A stretch of 64,000 nucleotides of DNA from DAOUJI01 sp965224415 (GCA_965224415.1 CBDCZB010000005.1:372001-436000); one strand, 5' to 3'; shown: positions 53,147 through 61,186, counted from the stretch's first letter. Program-made: numbers and translations. Notes: generated by a model not told the origin, from the letters alone.

Positions 53147-54762
53147 CAACCTCGCGACAGAGACGCAGCAACTCCAAATCAGATGCCGGATCAAGCGGCA
53201 ACAAAACCGTCCCGGACTACAAGTCAGAGCTATGGCGGATGGCCGACGCCCTGCGGGGCAGCATGGACGCCGCTGAGTACAAGCACGTCGTTCTCGGTCT
53301 GATCTTCCTCAAGTACATCTCCGATGCCTTCGAAGAGGCCCACGCAAAGCTGGAGGCCGAACGTGACGAAGGCGCCGATCCCGAAGACCCCGACGAGTAC
53401 CGCGCCCAAAGCATCTTCTGGGTGCCGCCCGAGGCTCGCTGGCAGTATCTGAAGAACCAGACCCGCCAGCCTACCATTGGCCGATTAGTGGACGACGCCA
53501 TGACCGCCATCGAGCGAGACAATCCTGCGCTCAAAGACGTGCTGCCCAAGGACTATGCCCGCCCTGCGTTGGACAAGACTCGCCTAGGCCAAGTGCTTGA
53601 CCTGGTGAGCAACATCAAGGTGGGCGGGTCCGAGGCCCGCGCCACGGACGTGCTGGGCACTGTCTACGAGTACTTCCTGGAACAGTTCGCACTGGACGAG
53701 GGCAAGAAGGGCGGCGAATTCTATACGCCGCGCAGTGTGGTGCAGCTCCTGGTGGGAATGCTGGAGCCTTACCAAGGCCGGGTCTACGACCCCTGCTGCG
53801 GCTCCGCAGGCATGTTTGTGCAGTCGGTGGAGTTCATCCGCGCCCATGCCAGCGGCAACGGAAATGGCGGCCAAGCCAAGGCCGATATCTCAATCTACGG
53901 ACAAGAGTCCAACTACACCACGTGGCGACTGGCAAGGATGAACCTGGCAGTACGGGGGATCGAAGGGCAGATAGCCCACGGTGACACCTTCCACAACGAC
54001 CGTCATCCCGATCTACGTGCCGATTACATCCTGGCCAATCCGCACTTTAACGACTCCGACTGGGGCGGCGAACAACTGCGAGACGACAAGCGGTGGGAGT
54101 TCGGCGTCCCGCCGGCGGGCAACGCCAACTTCGCCTGGGTGCAACACTTCTTGCACCACCTGGCGCCTCGCGGCACGGCCGGTTTCGTTCTGGCCAACGG
54201 CTCCATGTCGTCGAACCAGTCCGGCGAAGGCGAAATCCGCAAGAATATCATCGAAGCCAACCTGCTGGACTGCATCGTCGCCCTGCCGGGACAGCTGTTC
54301 CGCTCCACTCAGATACCCGCCTGTCTCTGGTTCCTGTCCCGGGGACGCCGCAACGGGGAACATCGGGACCGGAGGGGCGACACGCTGTTCATCGACGCCC
54401 GCATGCTGGGCCACATGGCGGACCGGACCCATCGGGACCTTTCATCGGAGGACATCACTCGCGTTGCAGACTCCTACCATTCCTGGCGGGGCGAAGACGG
54501 GTCCGGTGACTACGCAGACGTTTCCGGATTCTGCAAGAGCGCGACCCTCGAAGAGATTCGCAGGCACGGCCATGTCCTTACCCCTGGCCGTTACGTTGGA
54601 GCGGAACCCCAAGAGGATGACGGAGAACCCTTCGAGGAGAAGATGTCCCGCCTCACCGCTCAATGGCGAGAGCAACAGGCCGAGGCGCAGCGGCTGGACG
54701 CAGCCATCGCCGAGAACCTGAAGAGCCTGGGATTTCTTGCGGGTCAGGAGGACGCACGATGA
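53143..54762 (+). CDS. hsdM: Type I restriction-modification DNA methylase subunit HsdM
   Basis: The 539-residue N6-adenine methylase subunit of a type I system. An N-terminal helical domain (SELWRMADALRGSMDAAEYK and LGLIFLKYIS) precedes the SAM motif I DPCCGSAGMFVQSVEF and the catalytic motif IV LANPHFNDSDWGGE (NPHF in place of NPPF). The target loop follows and the C-terminal helical tail EEKMSRLTAQWREQQ pairs with HsdS. Neither hsdS nor hsdR is present: the operon is cut off by an IS3 element 1 kb downstream. It overlaps both neighbours by 4 bp. Confidence 0.95.
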   Translation: MTTSRQRRSNSKSDAGSSGNKTVPDYKSELWRMADALRGSMDAAEYKHVVLGLIFLKYISDAFEEAHAKLEAERDEGADPEDPDEYRAQSIFWVPPEARWQYLKNQTRQPTIGRLVDDAMTAIERDNPALKDVLPKDYARPALDKTRLGQVLDLVSNIKVGGSEARATDVLGTVYEYFLEQFALDEGKKGGEFYTPRSVVQLLVGMLEPYQGRVYDPCCGSAGMFVQSVEFIRAHASGNGNGGQAKADISIYGQESNYTTWRLARMNLAVRGIEGQIAHGDTFHNDRHPDLRADYILANPHFNDSDWGGEQLRDDKRWEFGVPPAGNANFAWVQHFLHHLAPRGTAGFVLANGSMSSNQSGEGEIRKNIIEANLLDCIVALPGQLFRSTQIPACLWFLSRGRRNGEHRDRRGDTLFIDARMLGHMADRTHRDLSSEDITRVADSYHSWRGEDGSGDYADVSGFCKSATLEEIRRHGHVLTPGRYVGAEPQEDDGEPFEEKMSRLTAQWREQQAEAQRLDAAIAENLKSLGFLAGQEDAR

Positions 54763-55067
54763 TTCCGGTCGTTGCGGAACGCGCCGGTGAGCTGGAACGG
54801 CTCTGCCTTCGTTACAATGTCTCGCGCCTTGGTCTGTTCGGCTCGGCCGCAACCGGAGGATACCGACCGGAGGAGAGCGACCTGGATTTCGTGGTTGAGT
54901 TTCAGCCAGCGGCTTTCGAAGCCTATGCCGACGCCTACTTTGGGCTGTTGGAGTCCCTGGAGCGGCTTTTTGGAACCCCTGTGGACCTGGTGGTGGGGTC
55001 CGCCATCAGGAATCCTTACTTCAGGCAGGCGGTGGAGGAGACGAGGACGCCCATATATGAGGCTTGA
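54759..55067 (+). CDS. MntA-type nucleotidyltransferase (antitoxin-like)
   Basis: A 102-residue minimal nucleotidyltransferase, ATG 54759 overlapping the hsdM stop. The active site is FGSAATGGYRPEESDLDFVV (GS followed by DxD with 11 residues between). MntA partners neutralise the HEPN toxin HepT, by known chemistry through AMPylation. The C-terminal TPVDLVVGSAIRNPYF is family-like. It overlaps the HEPN gene by 11 bp. Confidence 0.85.
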   Translation: MIPVVAERAGELERLCLRYNVSRLGLFGSAATGGYRPEESDLDFVVEFQPAAFEAYADAYFGLLESLERLFGTPVDLVVGSAIRNPYFRQAVEETRTPIYEA

Positions 55068-55416
55068 AACCAGGAAATACCTGTACGACATTCAGCGCGC
55101 CGCCGCATTGGTGAGAGAATTTGCAAGCGGCAAGACGTTTGCGGACTATGAAAGTGACGCCATGCTGCGTGCCGCAGTGGAGCGCGAGTTCGAAATCATC
55201 GGCGAGGCAATGACACAACTTGCCAGAATTGATGAAGCGGTGGCGGTCCAGATCAGCAACCATGAACGCGTAATAGCCTTCCGCAACCTTTTGATTCATG
55301 GATACGCAGACGTGGATGACCGGCTAGTGTGGGATGTGGTTGAGACCAACCTCCCAACCCTCATCCACGAAGTCGAACTCCTCTTGGGGAGCCCTGGGAA
55401 TGACCGGCTCGATTGA
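55057..55416 (+). CDS. HepT-like HEPN (DUF86) ribonuclease toxin
   Basis: A 119-residue HEPN protein starting at ATG 55057. It has the helical N-terminus RLETRKYLYDIQRAAALVRE and the catalytic motif AFRNLLIHGYADVDDRLVWD (RxxxxH), the RNase core of DUF86 HepT toxins. It forms a coupled set with the nucleotidyltransferases on either side (overlaps 11 bp before, 17 bp after). Confidence 0.85.
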   Translation: MRLETRKYLYDIQRAAALVREFASGKTFADYESDAMLRAAVEREFEIIGEAMTQLARIDEAVAVQISNHERVIAFRNLLIHGYADVDDRLVWDVVETNLPTLIHEVELLLGSPGNDRLD

Positions 55417-55756
55417 CCTAAACCCCAACCACCTGGCTACTATCCTGCGCATCCTGGCCGAGCACGTGCCGGAATGCGAGGTGCGGGCCTTCGGTTCCCG
55501 CGCGACGTGGACAGCCAGGGACTACTCCGACTTGGACCTGGCCGTCATCGGTGACGATCCGCTGGACTGGAGGACCCTCGCGCGCCTGAAGGAAGCCATC
55601 GAGGAGTCTAGCTTACCCATGCGGGTGGACGTGCTCGACTGGCACGCCACGTCCGAGAGCTTCCGCAAGGTGATCGAGCAGGACTACGTGGTCGTGCAGC
55701 AGGGCGCAGGGGGAAAGACAGTGGAGGAGTGGGAAGAATACGAATTCGCAGACTGA
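55400..55756 (+). CDS. Second nucleotidyltransferase, end supplied by IS3
   Basis: A 118-residue nucleotidyltransferase, ATG 55400, overlapping hepT. Active site VRAFGSRATWTARDYSDLDLAV (GS...DxD with 10 residues between). The last residues EWEEYEFAD run straight into TGA, whose three bases are also the first bases of the IS3 terminal repeat (55754). The native C-terminus may thus be lost or changed by the insertion. Two nucleotidyltransferases around one HEPN is unusual. Confidence 0.82.
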   Translation: MTGSIDLNPNHLATILRILAEHVPECEVRAFGSRATWTARDYSDLDLAVIGDDPLDWRTLARLKEAIEESSLPMRVDVLDWHATSESFRKVIEQDYVVVQQGAGGKTVEEWEEYEFAD

Positions 55757-55767
55757 GGTGGACCCGG

Positions 55768-56713
55768 TTAGTTGGACAGAATTAAGGCAGAGTTAAGTGA
55801 GGGTCCCGCTGCTCCTGGATATGATCCCAACACCGATCCGTCTGAACACCTCCTATCCTTTGACTCTTCCTCCCGAACTGTCTGATCCCCGTGGAACACC
55901 TCGGCCGGGGTCCGGTAGACCAGGGCTTGATGGGGCCTCAGGTTATTGTAGAACCGGAAGTAGGCTCCCAGTTCCCGTCGGGCCTCGACGGCGTTGACGT
56001 AGGCTTTCAGGTAGACCTCCTCGTACTTCACCGTCCGCCACAACCGCTCCACGAAGATGTTGTCAGCGTACCGCCCCTTCCCGTCCATGCTGATCTTCAC
56101 TCCGCGGTCCTGAAGGGCCTGGGTGAACCCCCGGCTGCTGAACTGACTGCCTTGGTCGGTGTTGAACACCTCGGGCCTGCCCTGGGCCAGCGCCTCAGTC
56201 AGGGCCTCGGCACAAAAGCCGGCTTCCAGAGTGTTGGACAATCGCCAGGCCACCACGTAACGGCTGTGCCAGTCCATGACGACCACCAGGTAGAGAAAGC
56301 CACGGGCCATGGGCAGATAGGTGATGTCGGCGGCCCACGCCTGGTTGGGACGGGTGACCTTGATCTTTTCCAACAGATAGTGATAGACCCTGTGCTCTGG
56401 CGCAGGTCGGCTGGCTGCGGGGACGCCTGTAGATCGCCCGCAGCCCCATGACTCTCATCAGCCGCTGCGCCCGCTTCCGGCTTACCGGTATCCCCTGCCG
56501 GTCCAGCCGGCCTTCATCCGCCTCGACCCGTAGAAAAGGGGTCTCCAGGCGCTGCCGGTCCATGGCCTGCATCAGGGCCAAGTCCTCTTCCGAGGTTCCT
56601 CTGGACCGGTAGTAGAGGCTGGAACGGCTCACCCCCAGCAGGGCGCACTGCCGCACTATCGGCAACTTCGGGTGTTCCCGGTCCACCATCTTACGCCGCC
56701 GGCTCGGACTCAT
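55768..56713 (-). pseudogene. IS3 orfB transposase, frameshifted
   Basis: The integrase-core transposase of the IS3 element in pieces. The 5' part (from 56713) has HPKLPIVRQCALLGVSRSSL and YRSRGTSEEDLALMQ. The region TPFLRVEADEGRLDR is read in the wrong frame over a T4 run and should be TPFYGSRRMKAG. A further +1 shift lies near 56410-56425. The 3' part (55768-56373) has the DDE residues AADITYLPMARG, VFNTDQGSQF and NIFVERLWRTVKY. It is therefore non-functional as written. Confidence 0.82.
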
Positions 56714-56994
56714 GGACCGGATCTCTCCGCCAAGAAATCCCGCTCCACCTTCAGCTGGCCGATCTCCTGGTACAACCGGGCGACCAGGGCGACGTCGTTC
56801 CTGCCCTTCTGTTCCTTACCGTTGCCGAAGACCCCGGAGGCGCCCTCCACAAGGGCTTTCTTCCAAGCTTGAATCTGGCCGGGGTGGACTTCGTACCGAG
56901 CGGCGGGTTGGGCTATCGTCTCCTCGCCCTTCGCCGCCTCAAGCGCCGCCTTGGCCTTGAAAGCCGGGCTGTGCTTTCTGCGTCCTTTCGACAT
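56710..56994 (-). CDS. IS3 orfA (HTH) transposase subunit
   Basis: A 94-residue HTH protein with SKGRRKHSPAFKAKAALEAA, EETIAQPAARYEVHPGQIQA and a leucine-zipper C-terminus ARLYQEIGQLKVERDFLAER. This is the typical IS3/IS911-type OrfA. It overlaps orfB start by 4 bp. It is intact although its partner is broken. Confidence 0.88.
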   Translation of the reverse strand: MSKGRRKHSPAFKAKAALEAAKGEETIAQPAARYEVHPGQIQAWKKALVEGASGVFGNGKEQKGRNDVALVARLYQEIGQLKVERDFLAERSGP

Positions 56995-57179
56995 TTCCCG
57001 CTCCTTCCCAACAAATGCCGCTGCCCTTAGTTTAGGAGCAGGACTCTCACTTAGCTACTTGTCCGATTTTCCGGGTCCACCTCACCCCGTCCTCGTCCGC
57101 CGTGAAGTTGCCGGCCCTATCTCAGCCATCGGGGACATGCCTCTCCGAGTTGAGGCCGGTCTGCACCAGCCTTGGGTCA

Positions 57180-57335
57180 GACGGCCCCGCCGAACTTCGC
57201 CTTGGTCATGGAGAAGGCGGTTTCCACGTTCGACCGCTTATGACAGCGCGCCGGGAACTCCGCGTGGTTGAAGTTGTTGGAGCGGTGCGCCCGGTCCCAC
57301 AGGGCGTGGCTCTTCTGCTTGGGGTCGAAGCGAAG
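57180..57335 (-). pseudogene. Transposase C-terminal fragment
   Basis: About 52 codons reading HAEFPARCHKRSNVETAFSM and TKAKFGGAV, the well-known KRSNVETxFS end of IS4/IS5-type DDE transposases. The frame stops soon after; upstream it merges into the first tandem repeat and has no similarity. A decayed insertion sequence. Confidence 0.6.
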
Positions 57336-58512
57336 GCGGAGCGTAGAGATGCAGACGAGGCCGTCAAAGAAGCGATCGACGATCACGCCGAGCCGACCGG
57401 CTGCTGCCCTGGCTCCGCGGTCCGCCGACATGGAAGCCCTCCCCCAAGCCCCGGAATCCCTGCCCCATGTCCTGCACGAGTCGCCCCGCGTCCAAATGAA
57501 GGTCACCCACTCTCTAATAATAGACTCCAGCGCGACGGCTCTCTCTCTCACCTTATCCTCTCACACAGTCTTTGTGGTTGGTACCGTGAGTCTCGGGCCG
57601 CGTCGCCTGGCCGGGGGAGCCTCGAAGGCGGAGCGTAGAGACGCAGACGAGGCCGTCAAAGAAGCTATCGACGATCATGCGGAGCCTACCGGCTGCTGCC
57701 CTGGCCCCGCGGTCCGCCGACGTGGAAGCCCTCCCCCAGGCCTCGGAATCCCTGCCCCATGTCCTGGCCGAGTCGCCCCGCGTCCAAATGAAGGTCACCC
57801 ACTCTTTAATAATAGACTCCAGCGCGACGGCTCTCTCTCTCTCACCTTTTCCTCTCTCACAGTCTTTGTGGTTGGTCCCGTGAGTCTCGGGCCGCGTCGC
57901 CTGGCCGCCGGCGCCTCGACGGCGGAGCGTAGAGACGCAGACGAGGCCGTCAAAGAAGCAATCGACGATCATGCGGAGCCGACCGGCTGCTGCCCTGGCC
58001 CCGCGGTCCGCCGACGTGGAAGCCCTCCCCCAGGCCCCGGAATCCCTGCCCCATGTCCTGGCCGAGTCGCCCCGCGTCCAAATGAAGGTCACCCACTCTC
58101 TAATAATAGACTCCAGCGCGACTGCTTTCTCACTCACTCTCACTTTTCTCTCTCTCACAGTCTTTGTGGTTGGTACCGTGAGTCTCGGGCCGCGTCGCCA
58201 GGCCGCCGGCGCCTCGAAGGCGGAGCGTAGAGACGCAGACGAGGCCGTCAAAGAAGCAATCGACGATCATGCGGAGCCGACCGGCTGCTGCCCTGGCCCC
58301 GCGGTCCGCCGACGTGGAAGCCCTCCCCCAGGCCCCCGAATCCCTGCCCCATGTCCTGCACGAGTCGCCCCGCGTCCAAATGAAGGTCACCCACTCTCTA
58401 ATAATAGACTCCAGCGCGACGGCTCTCTCTCACCTTTTCCTCTCTCACAGTCTTTGTGGTTGGTCCCGTGAGTCTCGGGCCGCGTCGCCAGGCCGCCGGC
58501 GCCTCGACGCGG
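57315..58512. repeat. Four tandem ~295-bp repeats
   Basis: Four head-to-tail copies; the segment GCGTAGAG recurs at 57341, 57633, 57927 and 58225, spacings 292, 294 and 298. Each copy has GGAGCGTAGAGACGCAGACG, a GC-rich middle, CCAAATGAAGGTCACCCACT, TAATAATAGACTCC, then a CT-rich microsatellite (CTCTCTCTCTCACC) of variable length, and TTTGTGGTTGGTACC. Copy lengths differ by non-multiples of three, so the open frames across it (both strands) are not conserved coding sequence. Confidence 0.85.
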
Positions 58513-58586
58513 GCGCACTTAAATTGCTGACAACTGCCGCTTATCAACAGTCGATATACATACAACGTAGGCGTGTCAACTATACG

Positions 58587-58614
58587 TGATAAGTTATCAT
58601 AATCGTAACTTATC
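58587..58614. promoter_or_regulatory. Palindromic operator-like site in AT-rich control region
   Basis: TGATAAGTTATCA (58587-58599) is a perfect palindrome around a central G. GATAAGTTA (58588-58596) is repeated inverted as TAACTTATC (58606-58614). A further TTATCAA lies at 58551. The surrounding 58,515-58,700 is sharply AT-rich in a GC-rich island. Likely binding sites for the HTH regulator encoded downstream, or for AlpA/excision proteins; a replication origin is also possible. Confidence 0.5.
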
Positions 58615-58678
58615 AAGCATAGCTAGATATATTCTTACTATATATACGATATAAATTATCGGGATATGATTATAATAC

Positions 58679-58707
58679 TTGACTTACCGCATGGAATGCT
58701 CTAATCT
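58679..58707 (+). promoter_or_regulatory. Promoter of the HTH-AlpA operon
   Basis: TTGACT (58679-58684), 17 bp, TAATCT (58702-58707). Start near 58714, about 140 bp before the HTH gene. A TATAAT just upstream (58671-58676) may be a second -10. Confidence 0.55.
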
Positions 58708-58856
58708 GTTTTCAACCGGCCAAACCGGCGCCAGAACGAGCGGTTGGCCGAAGACGCCAACCGTCACGTTCGAGGTCGAACACCCGCAACCGCCGCGAAG
58801 GCAGCGACTTGAAAAACGGCAGGAACCGAGGAAAACCAAAGAGCAGGGGACGGACC

Positions 58857-59081
58857 GTGGTGCGGCTCAACACGGCGGGCCTCTGGGAGCGGCTCACGAC
58901 GCCGAACCGCTCCCGGAACCGCCTCGCCAGGGAGATAGAGGTCAGCCCCGGATGCATCGCAACGCCGGTCAAAGCGAGGCGCACGCCCTCCGGCCTCACC
59001 CGCCGCCGGACGCGGAAGTCCCTTGGGGAGGACGACTCCGACGGCCTTTTCAGATTGGAGGATAGACATGAACAACCCTGA
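58857..59081 (+). CDS. Small XRE-like helix-turn-helix regulator
   Basis: A 74-residue protein from GTG 58857 (a TTG at 58809 would add 16 basic residues). It reads VRLNTAGLWERLTTPNRSRN, then RLAREIEVSPGCIATPVKA, a lambda-repressor-like helix-turn-helix, and ends SLGEDDSDGLFRLEDRHEQP. I recognise the pattern LWERL...LAREIxVSPG...F/LFxLE from Dehalococcoidia mobile regions. It overlaps the next gene by 14 bp. It probably controls the island operon. Confidence 0.7.
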   Translation: MVRLNTAGLWERLTTPNRSRNRLAREIEVSPGCIATPVKARRTPSGLTRRRTRKSLGEDDSDGLFRLEDRHEQP

Positions 59082-59456
59082 CGGCTTGTCCCGCACCAAC
59101 GGGCGCATCCACAACACCGACGGAAAAAAGAGGAGGGGACGCCGTCTCCCGAGCCGGGCGCGCTGCCGGAGGACTGCGCCGAGCGCTTCAAGGAGGCCGG
59201 CGGCCTCAGCCGGCTTGGCCTCGCAAGGGCTCTCGGCGTCGAGCCCGGCGGGGAAGTCAGGCGCTCCATCGTATGGTTCGTTGGCCGTACGCTCGGAGGC
59301 TTGCGCATTCTCATGGACGAGGGGGTTCAGACGACCCTCCGGGAGGACAAGCGCCGGATCCGAACCACAGCGCCGGCGACCCATTCTGCAGATCGGACCC
59401 AATGGATCAAGGAGCATGAGAATGAACGACAGACTTCTGCGTCGTCAAGAGGTTGA
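59068..59456 (+). CDS. Island protein read through a -1 frameshift (A_AAA_AAG)
   Basis: ATG 59068 has TTGGAGGATAGAC in front. The frame reads MNNPDGLSRTNGRIHNTDGK and reaches A AAA AAG at 59124-59130, in the exact phase of the most efficient bacterial -1 slippery heptamer. After a -1 shift it continues EEGTPSPEPGALPEDCAERF, then LARALGVEPGGEVRRSIVWF and LMDEGVQTTLREDKRR, to a stop at 59456: about 129 residues with coding-like composition. The unshifted frame runs into basic low-complexity sequence. A GGGGAC/GTC-TCCC stem follows at 6 nt. Alternatively one A was lost. Function is unknown. Confidence 0.6.
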
Positions 59457-59607
59457 GGAACTTACCGGATTGAGCCGCGTCTCGATCTACAGGTGGATGG
59501 ACAGCGGGGAATTCCCTCGGTGCGTCAGGGTCGGCTCCAAGGCGGTCAGGTGGAAGGAAAGCGACATCACCGCTTGGATACAGTCCTGGCCGCCGGCTGC
59601 GAGTTAG
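59422..59607 (+). CDS. AlpA-family excisionase/regulator
   Basis: A 61-residue AlpA/excisionase-type helix-turn-helix protein from ATG 59422 with AAGGAGCATGAGA upstream: MNDRLLRRQEVEELTGLSRV, SIYRWMDSGEFPRCVRVGSK, KESDITAWIQSW. The family activates integrase expression or directs excision of P4-like islands. It overlaps the frameshift gene by 35 bp, and converges on the integrase gene 6 bp away. Confidence 0.88.
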   Translation: MNDRLLRRQEVEELTGLSRVSIYRWMDSGEFPRCVRVGSKAVRWKESDITAWIQSWPPAAS

Positions 59608-59613
59608 CGCGGC

Positions 59614-60814
59614 TCATCCACTGACGGGTGCGAACCGCTTAGTTGTTATGGGGCGCGACCGGGGCGTGAGGTAGTCCGCCCACTGCTGCATGAGCTTGCG
59701 GCGGCGGTCGAACAGGTCGGAGCGTGCGTACGCTTGCTCGACGCTCCCGCCCAGCTGATGCGCCAGAGCCGCCTCCGGGATCGCCCAGGCCGCATCCGTC
59801 CGTTCCATGGCCCAGGTCCTGAAGGACGATCTGAACCCGTGCACCGTCGTCCGGTCCGCAAGGCCCGTGGAACGGAGCGTCTTCGTCAGGGTCATGTCGC
59901 TCAGCGTCCGGCCAGGTTTCAGCGGGGACGGGAAGCATAGCCCAGAACCGTCTTCAAGTTGACGCGCCAGCTTCAACACTTCCAGGGCCCGGTCGCTCAG
60001 GGGAACCCGGTGCTCCATCCCCGCCTTCATGCGTGAGGCGGGGATCGTCCATGTCGCGCGCTTAAGGTCGATCTCGCTCCACGCTGCCCCCCTGGCCTCT
60101 CCGGACCGCGCCGCCGTGAAAACCAGGAACGTCAGACAACGCTTCGCAGCAAGCGACGCCCGGGACGCATCGACGGTCTTGAGAGCCGAGCCCGCCTCGT
60201 GGTGGGGAAGCGCCGGGAGATGCGCTTTGATCTTGGGCATCGGCGGCAAGGCCCCGTCTATGGCTTCCCCCGCCGGATTGGCCTCAATCAATTCATTCGC
60301 CATGGCCCACCTGAATATCGTGCGCATCCTTTGCCGCACGCGCCGGGCGGTCTCGGGGCGCGTCGTCCATATGGGCGTGAGGACCTTCAACACATCGGCG
60401 CGGCCTATCGCGTCGATGGGCTTGTCTCCGATCTTGGGGAAGGCGTGTCGTTCGAGGGTCTGAATCCACGCTAGAGTGTGGCGTCCGTTGCGCCAACGAG
60501 GTTTGTTGACTTCGTGGACGGCATGGGCGGCCTCGCTGAAAGTGGGCGTCGCGGGCCTGCGCTTGTCCGCCGCCGGGTCCCTGCCGTCGCCGATCGCCTC
60601 ACGGTTGTCGGACGCGCGCTTCCTCGCCTGGGCCAGCGACACAGCCGGATACCCGCCCAGGCCGATGTCGCGCCGCCGGCCGCCGGCCGCCGACGGTGAT
60701 CCGCAGCACCCAGCTCTTGCCGCCCGTCTTGCTTATGAACAGGTGCAGGCCGTCGCCGTCCGAGTAGCGGCCAGGGTCCTTGAGCGCCTTCACCCTTGTC
60801 GCCGACAGCTTCAC
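59614..60814 (-). pseudogene. P4-type tyrosine integrase, frameshifted
   Basis: The island integrase. GTG 60814 opens VKLSATRVKALKDPGRYSDG, the DUF4102 arm-binding domain, read to KSWVLRITVGGR. A frame change then occurs in a GGCCGGCGGCCGGCGG-type repeat near 60675-60690. The 3' part (59614-60642) continues DIGLGGYPAVSLAQARKRAS, then the catalytic domain: FTAARSGEARGAAWSE (Arg), VHGFRSSFRTWA (HxxR) and QAYARSDLFDRRRKLMQQ (Tyr). All catalytic residues are present, so restoring one frame would give a complete enzyme of about 400 residues. Confidence 0.85.
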
Positions 60815-61006
60815 GTTGTGCCGCCTCCTCAATCTCTTACCACAGAAATTACCACATATAAAGCGAGACAACAAGGGATTGAGGGAGATTCGAATGGAGG
60901 CCTCAGGGACACGATTCCAGGGTTGGCGACGCCTGGTGCAGCTACGAATCGGAGCATTGCTGAGACCTGAAGAGGCGGGCAGGGAATGGGCGAGAATTGA
61001 TTGGTT

Positions 61007-61021
61007 TGGTGGAGATAGGGG
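61007..61021. repeat. att site (tRNA copy)
   Basis: TGGTGGAGATAGGGG, the last 15 bases of tRNA-Ala including CCA, identical to 52170-52184. It marks the chromosome-proximal end of the island, 193 bp from the integrase start. Confidence 0.8.
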
Positions 61022-61082
61022 GACTCGAACCCCCAACCTCGGCATTGCGAACGCCGCGCTCTCCCAGTTGAGCTATATCCCC
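61007..61082 (-). tRNA. tRNA-Ala (CGC)
   Basis: Minus-strand 76-nt cloverleaf: acceptor GGGGATA/TATCTCC, D-arm GCTC/GAGC, anticodon stem CGGCG/TGCCG around loop TTCGCAA (anticodon CGC), T-arm GGGGG-TTCGAGT-CCCCC, and an encoded CCA. Its 3' end is the integration site of the island. Confidence 0.95.
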
Positions 61083-61186
61083 AAGTAACGCCTGAGTTCG
61101 GGAGGTTCCGACTTCAGGGTCCAGAATGAAATGCTATAGCGCCCATCGGAAGGGTGTCAAGCAAAGGCGCCACTGACGCGCCGGTC

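Larger units (their letters stand above)
55754..57084 (-). mobile_element. IS3-family insertion sequence
   Basis: 1331 bp with matching 14-bp terminal repeats TGAGGTGGACCCGG (55754) and CCGGGTCCACCTCA (57071-57084). It encodes orfA and a frameshifted orfB on the minus strand. Flanking bases are GAC on the left and CCC on the right, so there is no target duplication; a deletion next to the element (hsdS, hsdR) is likely. Confidence 0.85.
52170..61021. mobile_element. Genomic island at tRNA-Ala
   Basis: 8.85 kb bounded by the 15-bp direct repeat TGGTGGAGATAGGGG (52170-52184 and 61007-61021), the latter being the CCA end of tRNA-Ala. Cargo: a small zinc-type protein, hsdM, nucleotidyltransferase/HEPN genes, an IS3 element, tandem repeats, an HTH-AlpA operon and, next to the tRNA, a P4-type integrase. 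Outside lie ordinary chromosomal genes. An integrase beside a tRNA 3' end with matching att repeats is the classic island layout. Confidence 0.85.

Noticed and set aside
57268..58471. Overlapping long frames on both strands across the tandem repeats
   Set aside because: Repeat lengths are not multiples of three, so frames arise from GC bias, not conserved protein.
58712..59417. Two minus-strand frames of about 200 codons opposite the HTH operon
   Set aside because: Antiparallel to the HTH and frameshift genes, with no start context; the plus-strand genes have ribosome sites and family match.
60780..61088. Frame ending GTRTPNLGIANAALSQLSY
   Set aside because: The well-known artefact of translating the complement of a tRNA gene.
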